In this document: piece by piece, positions 56,501 to 64,000 of the stretch
Layout: the number at the start of each line of letters is the position of its first letter
How positions within the stretch are numbered: the first letter of the stretch is position 1
Assembly: GCF_000764305.2 (NCBI RefSeq)
Contig: NW_025942288.1
Span: 186,001 to 250,000, forward strand
From: Hyalella azteca
Taxonomy: Eukaryota; Arthropoda; Malacostraca; Amphipoda; Hyalellidae
DNA length: 64,000 nt
Direction of reading: 5' to 3'
Program-made: the position numbers and the translations under genes
The notes under the pieces: generated by a model
What the model was told of the DNA's origin: nothing
Databases searched by the model: none
The model's input: only the letters and a program-made list of their open reading frames with translations

Positions 56501-59500
56501 AAGTCACTGTTCGAAATGGTCATAAATGAATCGAATAAATTTTGTGTGACCACATGTTATTGCACATATTTCTTTACTCATATATACACCATATATTTAC
56601 TTTACTTAAAAATACAAAAAATAAGGCGTCATATTCGTAAATGATACCTGGATGTATGTTTTATTTTATTAATTTTGTTAAACGAGCATGATTATTACAT
56701 GTTAAAATAATAGACTTCTGCAAAGGTGTTACGGTTACTTTCTATTATGTTATTACAAGATAGAAGTAAGAACAAATGCAACCGATGTTGGGAATGTGTT
56801 TAATTCAAATAATTTGTTAAGGCAACTATTTTTTCATCAAAAAGTAAATATTACTTGTAAACTTGATATTAAGTACTAATGCGGCTCTGAAATTTAATTA
56901 TTAATAAATAATTTTTAAGCTATTATCAACATTTTTGCTATTGTAATAAGTACATATTGTTTCATATCCTTCATAGTTGAATAATTATTCTAAATAATTA
57001 TATCAATGAAATACTTATTATATTCAGTGGTCTCGCTCTGTAGTGGCGAATTCCTAATGATTCGAATATCTTTAAAATAAGTTGAAAAAATTTTCTGTCG
57101 AATTTTCTCTTTGATAAGGACCAACGTTTGAATAAAAAGTGCAAATTGCTCTACAATTTTAATTCAATGAAGACTCAGAATGAGACTCTATATCGCGGCT
57201 AATTTCAAGGACCAGTTCAGTTTCGAAATGGATATGTTTTTATCATGACTGTTTTGCATTTATTCAATCAGAATTGCGCATTCAACATTCTTGATGATAT
57301 TTTTTATGTACACAGACAAAATTATAAAATTTTGTTGTGCTTGCAAACGATTCACTTATCTGAAACAATTTCAAATGAAAGCCCTAAGCTCTAATGCTCG
57401 TTTGCACTTTGCAATTTATAATTAGCTGGCATATGACGTACATACACAAGAAATTTCAGCGTTCAGCTGCAGTAATTAGCGATAATTAGTGACACTGTGT
57501 TATGAATAGAAAAAGGGCATGGTTTAAAAAATATCTTCAATATTTTAAAGAAATGTTAGTGAGTGCCCGTACACTTTCGTCGAACTATTCCACTTGATGC
57601 TTGAAAATTATTTCCATAATTTCACTCGGTGAAAAATGTAAGGTGAAACACTGAAATTACTCAAGAACTAAAGTCATTAAACATTGGTTCTAAATGTCCT
57701 TCAGATTTTGGAAATGAATATACAAATTATGTTGTGCTAAACGCAGAACATATACAAATTTTGTAACAATTTATTTGCAAGCTCATCATAAAAACCGGAA
57801 AAGTCTCATTTAGTCCAGCAAAATCTTGATCGCGATTAGGATTCGTAGGGATCATAGGTAAGCTATGTTTTATTTTCAAAGCAGAACGAAACAGCGCTAG
57901 ATTGATTGTGTCAATTTTAGATGCACGCGTTGCCTGGAGGAATTTTAGCTTCTAATCTAAAGGCTAAACGTGTACGGAGAAGACGATGTTTTACCTGAAG
58001 TAGCGACGGGGACGACAGCGCTAGACCCAGTAACGAGAGCATCAGGTCTGTAGCCCCCAGCTGCAGGATCATGAGGTTGCCAGCACTCTTGGACTGAGGG
58101 AAGCAAGGCAATCATCAATAGAAGCGATCTTCTATCTTCTATGTAGAACCGATAAAAATATATCACAAAAAATTATAATGATGTGCTAATGATGTGGTGC
58201 GAAGAAGATGCGACTTCGAAAACAATTTGTCACAGTGCTGCGTGTTCACAGGCAGATATAAAAAATGTACCAGTGGAAGTCATGGCTTAATTGGATATTT
58301 CGATAGCTAGGACTACAGTTTTTCTCCTAATGAATTTTATTTATAAGTTTATTTCTGTTGTATGATAAAAAAAGATGAAATTATTTATTTAGTGCTGTAA
58401 CTGATTAATTCATTAATATGTCTCGTTTTCAGGAACTCTAAAGTAACAAAATTCCAGACTCTTTCCGCAATGCCGACGACATTGCTTATACTTCAAACTT
58501 CCCAAGTATTATTGCGCCATTCATATAATGTGATAGCACGAAAGAAGCTACTTTTAATGATAGTTTTTAAATTTCAGTTTGAGAAAAACTGACTCTGTTT
58601 AAAAATTTAAAGAGGTGCCAAGGATCCAATCACGCCGCTAATTACTGGCTGAATTATTTTCATAGCAGGTCCCAACTTTTCTTCGAGCTTTGCCAGAACT
58701 TTAGATGACACGTGAACTTCATGTCCGGTTCATTATGCGTATTTTCTCACCAGCAAAGTTATTTAGCGATCATTAAAATTCACTTGAGTTTTGTTTCCTC
58801 GTATTCGTCAGCGGAACGCTGCGTGTAACGAAGTTAATTTGCATAATGAGTTAAAAAACGAAAATACTCTCACTTTAGTTTAAAAAATAGTTATTTAACT
58901 GCTTAGGAGTGCATTTTAGTTTCGGTTAAAATGACCAAAACGGTCTTAAGAAAAACAAGTTTATCGATAATTCTACGAAGAAGTTATCCAGAGCACGTGT
59001 GAGTTTGCCTGTACTATTTTAGAAGTGACATGTTTGTGATGAGGATCGTACAATGTGTTCATTCGGATGAATTTAACATGAAAAACTTTTTTCATCCAAC
59101 GAGTTTTGAGAATTGTATTTATTAATAATAATGTAGAAACGAATAATTCCAGTTTTTTTCAGAAGAAAAAATGGTTTAAATTCGTATCATCAAAGTCTGG
59201 AGATAAGCCATCAGATGATACGGCTGCCTCTGTGTCACGAAACTAATTAAGGTAGTTCCTGAGTACTTGTTGTTTGCATGTTAAAGCTCCTGAGAGTGCG
59301 GTCCATTCGTTGCATACATATAAAGTGTGTAAAATATAATGTTAATTTTAAACATGAGCGCATACGTCGATTTCATTGATCAGTTCCACAGACTAAAATA
59401 TTATAAAGAATTGTGTTAGTAGGTTCATCCTCACTGATTGTCATGTCATAGGATAAGTCACAGTATTCATTTCATACTTGCGAATAAATCTTGGAATTCA

Positions 59501-60602
59501 GAGAGAATATTAGAAACATTAACATTTTGGTATCGTTTAACCTTGATTTAAATAATCCGATATATAATAATTATATAATACTTAAATGGTTTGAAAGGTT
59601 ACTAAATCAATATTAAACGTACGATTGTCTGTCGACGAAAAATGTTTGCTCAACATAACTTGCAGGTAGACGAATGATATTATGATGAACAGTTTTTCAG
59701 AAATATATAAATAAATTAATTAATGTAACTTAAGCAACAAAACCTCTACAACATTTTCGTTCGTTTTTCCGTGCAGTTAGAATAAAGGATACAAACCCGA
59801 ATTATTTTTCTCCAGCATTAAAACATAATTTTTCCAGCCTTGTCATTTTTGTAGGTAAAAATATGTGGTATTCAGTTTTCAAAATTAAGCTGTAAATATT
59901 TACTTGAGGAATGTGATTTTTCTTTCGAAACTCTTCCGTCCTGCATAAATAAAAAATTTATTTTTCCAATTGTATGAACAGTAAACATTATTGTGGAAAG
60001 ATCATTTTGGCAACAGAGAACCTATAAATTTATAGTTAATAGTAGTGTTGAGATTTTGTAACCTGAAAAATGTCATTGAAAAGAAATCAAAATAAATTTT
60101 TTTATGAAAATTCTCCGATAGGCGCGCAAAGTTTAGGCGAATAATTTTTCCCGACGACTCATAAACCTAAAGCAAGTCTGGGAAGATAAGAGTATCTTTG
60201 ATCTTCCAGCTTCCTATTTCCGTAGTATGACGAAATCTGGGGTTGTATATATTTGTCGGGAGTTGTGAATAAAGCATGTTCCGAAACACTTATTGTCAGT
60301 AAAAATAAAGAATGTCTTGTTGAATATGGTAGTGGTCTAGTAAACGGAAATAACAAAAACCTAACGAGTTCTCCAATCATTCTGTAACTGACCTTAATTT
60401 ATCACATAAAAAAAGTTCATAAAACTTTATCTAGACAAGTGTTATTTCCACATCTTAAAACTAATTTATTATTGATAATTATAATTAATCTGACCTGCCG
60501 ACTCGTGACGATCACGGCCACGACGAAGCTGCTCAGCAAGAAGCCCATGAAGAGCGCGAGCGTCAACACCGCCCCAACGGCCAGCATCACAAGCCGCACC
60601 AT
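53521..60602 (-). CDS. Class A (rhodopsin-like) orphan GPCR with a giant first extracellular loop
   Basis: Three exons: 60495-60602, 57995-58093 and 53521-56211, all joined in phase 0 (donors GTCAGA and GTAAAA). Total 965 residues. The ATG at 60602 has an in-frame TAG 21 bases upstream. TM1 is about residues 3-32 (LVMLAVGAVLTLALFMGFLL), and TM2 follows SKSAGNLMILQLGATDLMLS. After GRW at about 70-72, some 340 Ser/Thr/Asp-rich residues with many NxS/T sites precede Cys411, the usual TM3 disulphide Cys. TM3 ends at DKY (435-437) in place of DRY. Then PLRYNQIVTRKR, TM4-TM7, and LVNSFMYGIK in place of NPxxY. The C-tail of about 300 residues is Ser/Pro-rich. PLRYNQIVT resembles GPR21/GPR52-type receptors, so a link is possible. 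The ligand is unknown. Confidence 0.85.
55190..56211 (-). other. Ser/Thr-rich insertion in extracellular loop 1 of the GPCR
   Basis: This part of exon 3 is open and continuous with TM3-TM7 in one exon. It runs from GRWLISDEGDHPN to SKDDGIIC. It is dominated by Ser, Thr, Asp and Glu with short aromatic words (NYNTSFFPMMTYHE, SIYSYTTDSTIKVDE) and a run of Ser near 55680. No second domain is recognised. It reads as a glycosylated, disordered, mucin-like stalk. Confidence 0.7.
56212..57994. other. GPCR intron 2; no other feature seen
   Basis: AT-rich intron between the TM2 exon and the large exon. No second gene or clear repeat on either strand. Confidence 0.5.
58094..60494. other. GPCR intron 1; no other feature seen
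   Basis: AT-rich, with no splice-bounded ORF. The frames at 60159-60380 and 57957-58166 are out of frame with the GPCR and have no family resemblance. Confidence 0.5.
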
Positions 60603-63600
60603 CGCCGCCGCAGCTTCTTTCTAGGATTCTGGCCACGAGTCTTGTATCCTCTCTAGAGGCAGTCACAACTTGCTCTGAAGGCCTCTAGAGTCCATGAATA
60701 CTGTCACGATTTGATTCGCAGGTCTCTAGGTAGTAAACTTTTTCGCTGATAGAGAGTGTTACACAGGTCAGTGCAAGGACATCTAGATTGTCGTCTGTCA
60801 GTTCCGGGGTCTCACTGATGGATTTTGAATTTTTAATTGTCTCGTGCTGGTAGCTCCGGAAATGTCTGGATACTTTTCAGTTTACGGCCTCTTTGATCGA
60901 TAGATAATGATGATATAAGATTATTTTAAATGTTACAAGGTATTTCATTTACTCATGTCGATGACGTAGTTGTGTAAACAGTTCCATTTCTTCTTCTACT
61001 TTGCACGCTCGATTTGGATACCACAAATAAATGGTAGGAATTTCTGTAACTTGAAAGTAATTGTTTTTAAGTCAGAAATGCTAATCAAAATCATTGCGAG
61101 GTCTAAAACTCTTCTAACTGGTCTGTATGTTCATCGTTAGTCAAATTACAAGAAAAAACTTCCAAGAAAATTAGAATTAAGGACTACATTTGTTTCAGTA
61201 TTATTCAATTCAGAGTAAAGGTTGTGGAGGGAGAGAAGCTCAGAACATTTCAACCCCAAAATTTGGTCAGACTAAAAAGGGCTTGATAAAATGAGAGCTT
61301 GTTAGACCTCAATGTGAAATATGAGAGAGGTCAGACATAATTTTTAGAGCAGGATGTTACTCGTGTAACCGAATATTTTAAGCACATTTTGTGTTAAAGA
61401 AAACTGCGCCATGAAAATTATTTTGTATATTAATTGAAACGGCAATAACAGGAAACCAAAAGAATCTAGGAAAATGGCATGGAAATACGATTGGATGCGA
61501 TCAATTACATCCTGTTTCAAATGTAAAAATTATTACTCTAAAAATTTATATGTACCATTTTAAAATCATATTCCAGTACCTGTGCTAATAGAGGACGATT
61601 TTTTCTTAAATAATGCAAATTAGATTACCTGAAGTTAATAGTTACGGCATTAAAATATTAATGAAAAATTAACTACGCTAAACTGGTAAATTAGTCATCA
61701 AAAGATATAAATAAATTGATTGCGTTGTTTTATTAAGAGCGACCTTCAATTGCTTGCCAATGACTCATAACTGCTCCAATAATTTAATTCAAAACAAAAA
61801 TCAAATTACACAGAAAATTACTCGGTGTCTGCAATTGAAAACTCGGTCTTGAAATCATTCGAATTTATGGTGTGATGTATAAAAAAGTCTGCTCGTACTT
61901 TTCAGTAATTACAGTGTTTCTTTCATGTGTGAAGGTTCCATTTTGACGGCCGAAAACTTTACTGATATTTTGGTGGAAGACATGGGCAAGTTTTATTCTC
62001 ATAAGCTTGTTTGTAATATTGCCCTCTTTTTGCCCTAAGTATTACTAGATGAATATTTGTAAAGCTCTCGGGATTCATCCTCCTACAAAAAATATCTCAG
62101 TTAAATATCGTATAAGATTTGTGACCGCTGTTAAAAAAATTCCGGGAGGTTTCTGGGCAATGAATTAAACCCCAAAATAACAGGCGCCATTCGCACTCGG
62201 CTGCTTCATATGTACAGGAATATAGAAGATCCCAACTCCTTCCAAATATTGAATTAAAAGTCTTGAAATTTTATGTAATAACAAGTTAGGTCGGAGGAAA
62301 GTCGTACGCGGTCAAAACTTCATAAAGTTGTCCAAGTTTTTAAAATAAGTTTGTTCATCGGTAATTGGTCTCCCCTAGAAGTCGCTGATGATCGTGACCT
62401 GAGGATCGGAAAAAACAAGCTACAATTAGGAAATTATGTGCATTTTGTAAACGAAATAAGCATTACATTTATCTCAAAACTGTTGGAGTATTGGAAAAAA
62501 CACTATATATTATTGCTATTGGAAATGCTGGTGTGAACTTAAATGAATATGCGAATTTTAAACCTGTACTGCAAATTAAATTATGGCTTAAAAATTTGCC
62601 TCCGGGTTCTAAATCTGAAAATGAAATGTTGAATCGTAGCAATTGAAAGTAAATTTCATCATATAAATCTGAACGTTCCCATTGCAACTGAAAACGCTGG
62701 TACTAGTTTCTAGAAAACAATCTGTAATGGCTTCATTTAATCTGAGTGCGATGGTTTGATTTCAATTATGCAACTTTTGTGATATTAGATCAAGGTTTCA
62801 AGAAGCAAGAATGTGGCCCTATACATCTTCATTACGGTAAATAACGTATGTATTGTTGGTACTTATAGCCTGTTTTAGCATGAAGATCATAATGTGAATA
62901 CCCTAACTGTATAATATTTCTATGGGATCGAATTGCCGAGCTAGCTTCAGGAATGGTACAGTTCAGCGTAAAATTCGAGAACTTGTCCGCTCAATAGCCA
63001 ATCAATAACTTGCTGGCAGTGGTCGGTACTCGGAGCTTCATTTAACATTCGTGTCGAAGGTTACCCAGGCATTTTTAAAGGACGTTGAAGGCAAATGTCA
63101 GAACAAGCTTCGGCATCGAGCGGCCCAAACAATGCTATACAAAGACGGCACGTAAAGACGGCTTAGATACACCACAAGAAAACGTTACAATATCATGAAT
63201 ATGAGTTTCACTTTATAGAGTTTACGTTTTTTCTGTTTTGCTGAGTAAAATCGGCGTATGTTAGCTTATCGATGATTGGAGTTAGGAAGATTATCAATGA
63301 TTAGAGATTTCCCAACTAAAGCCTCTCAATTGGTGACTCAACAATCGGATGGACAAATTAATGGATGTCATGAGGCTTTATTTTTCTAAGGCTTAATTTT
63401 TTTGTAAATTATTCTCAAAGATCTTAAGTTTTCTTAAGTTCATAAGTTATCTTACTGCCTTACAGATGAAATTATTAGAATTTTTTAGCGATTAGTCGTG
63501 CACTACTGCTTGTATGATACCGAATCTATCACTCATATATTGTTAGACCAATTGTATAGGAATAATTTTTTAAACAAATTTATTTCATAATGAACTATAG

Positions 63601-64000
63601 AATTTATTGAGCGTCGATCAAACATGAACAAAAATTCTAGCTGGGCCTTGAATTATTTTATACCCTGAACCTAGAATATTTAATTACATTTGTCTTCTAC
63701 GGCCATATATATTTTATTGCATTAGTCTTGAGGCTAGGTGTCTCAATGGTCGAGATAATTTCCTCAGTAAACATTTGGTCACCTTGGATATCGAAAAATC
63801 CAATCTTCAAATCCTGCTCTTCAAGAAGATTACAAAGAATCTTAAATATGGATTTTTAAATTTCAATTGAAAAATTCACATCATATGTGATTGAAATATG
63901 CAGAGTCTTTATATTCTGTTTAGTGTTTAGGATGAATGAGAAATGCTCCAGTTTAGAAAATCATGAAAGTAATTTGTATATTGATAAATTTTTAATAATA
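60603..64000. other. Upstream of the GPCR; no gene seen
   Basis: Includes the 5' UTR and promoter of the GPCR on the minus strand (GC-rich GCTGCGGCGGCG just before its ATG). Beyond about 60.9 kb the sequence is AT-rich without recognisable coding or repeat units. Confidence 0.45.

Overview
This is a eukaryotic nuclear window of about 64 kb. It is AT-rich, with GT/AG introns, long introns and many mini- and microsatellites. The gene content points to an arthropod: a nudel-type modular serine protease (LDLa + SRCR-like + trypsin modules), a PKA RII N-terminal exon with an insect-like dimerisation helix, and a BTF3/NAC-beta gene. I cannot tell crustacean from insect by reading alone. Gene models were built by hand from ORFs, splice sites and codon phase.

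Layout. (1) About 1-10 kb, minus strand: the 5' part of a PKA type II regulatory subunit gene. One secure coding exon lies at 9171-9405; a tentative second exon lies at 2528-2638; the rest would lie beyond the left edge. (2) About 10-21 kb: gene-poor and repeat-rich, with a 30-bp minisatellite, two long-inverted-repeat elements, a pogo/Tigger-like DNA transposon keeping the tail of its transposase, and three copies of a dispersed repeat. (3) 21.05-24.5 kb, plus strand: a complete four-coding-exon BTF3 gene with an unusual charged C-terminal tail and a long intronic palindrome. (4) 25.0-27.8 kb, minus strand: a broken CR1-like non-LTR retrotransposon; a second 3' fragment of a related element sits at 5.2-5.46 kb on the plus strand. 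(5) 28.4-49.3 kb, minus strand: a nudel-like protease gene of at least 28 coding exons, phase-consistent from exon 2 to the stop, encoding roughly 1,450 residues. (6) 50.8-53.4 kb: an almost identical 1,326-bp tandem duplication. (7) 53.5-60.6 kb, minus strand: a three-exon class A orphan GPCR of 965 residues with about 340 Ser/Thr-rich residues in extracellular loop 1. (8) 60.6-64 kb: no gene seen.

The nudel-like protein is built as three repeats of one module order: LDLa block, SRCR-like segment, protease. The first protease has a complete His-Asp-Ser triad. The second has Arg in place of His and no GDSGGP. The third set ends the protein after the SRCR-like segment. In flies Nudel acts outside the cell at the start of the eggshell/dorsoventral protease cascade; the same role here is inference. 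PKA RII, BTF3 and the GPCR show no functional link to it. The arrangement looks like ordinary eukaryotic neighbourhood, not an operon.
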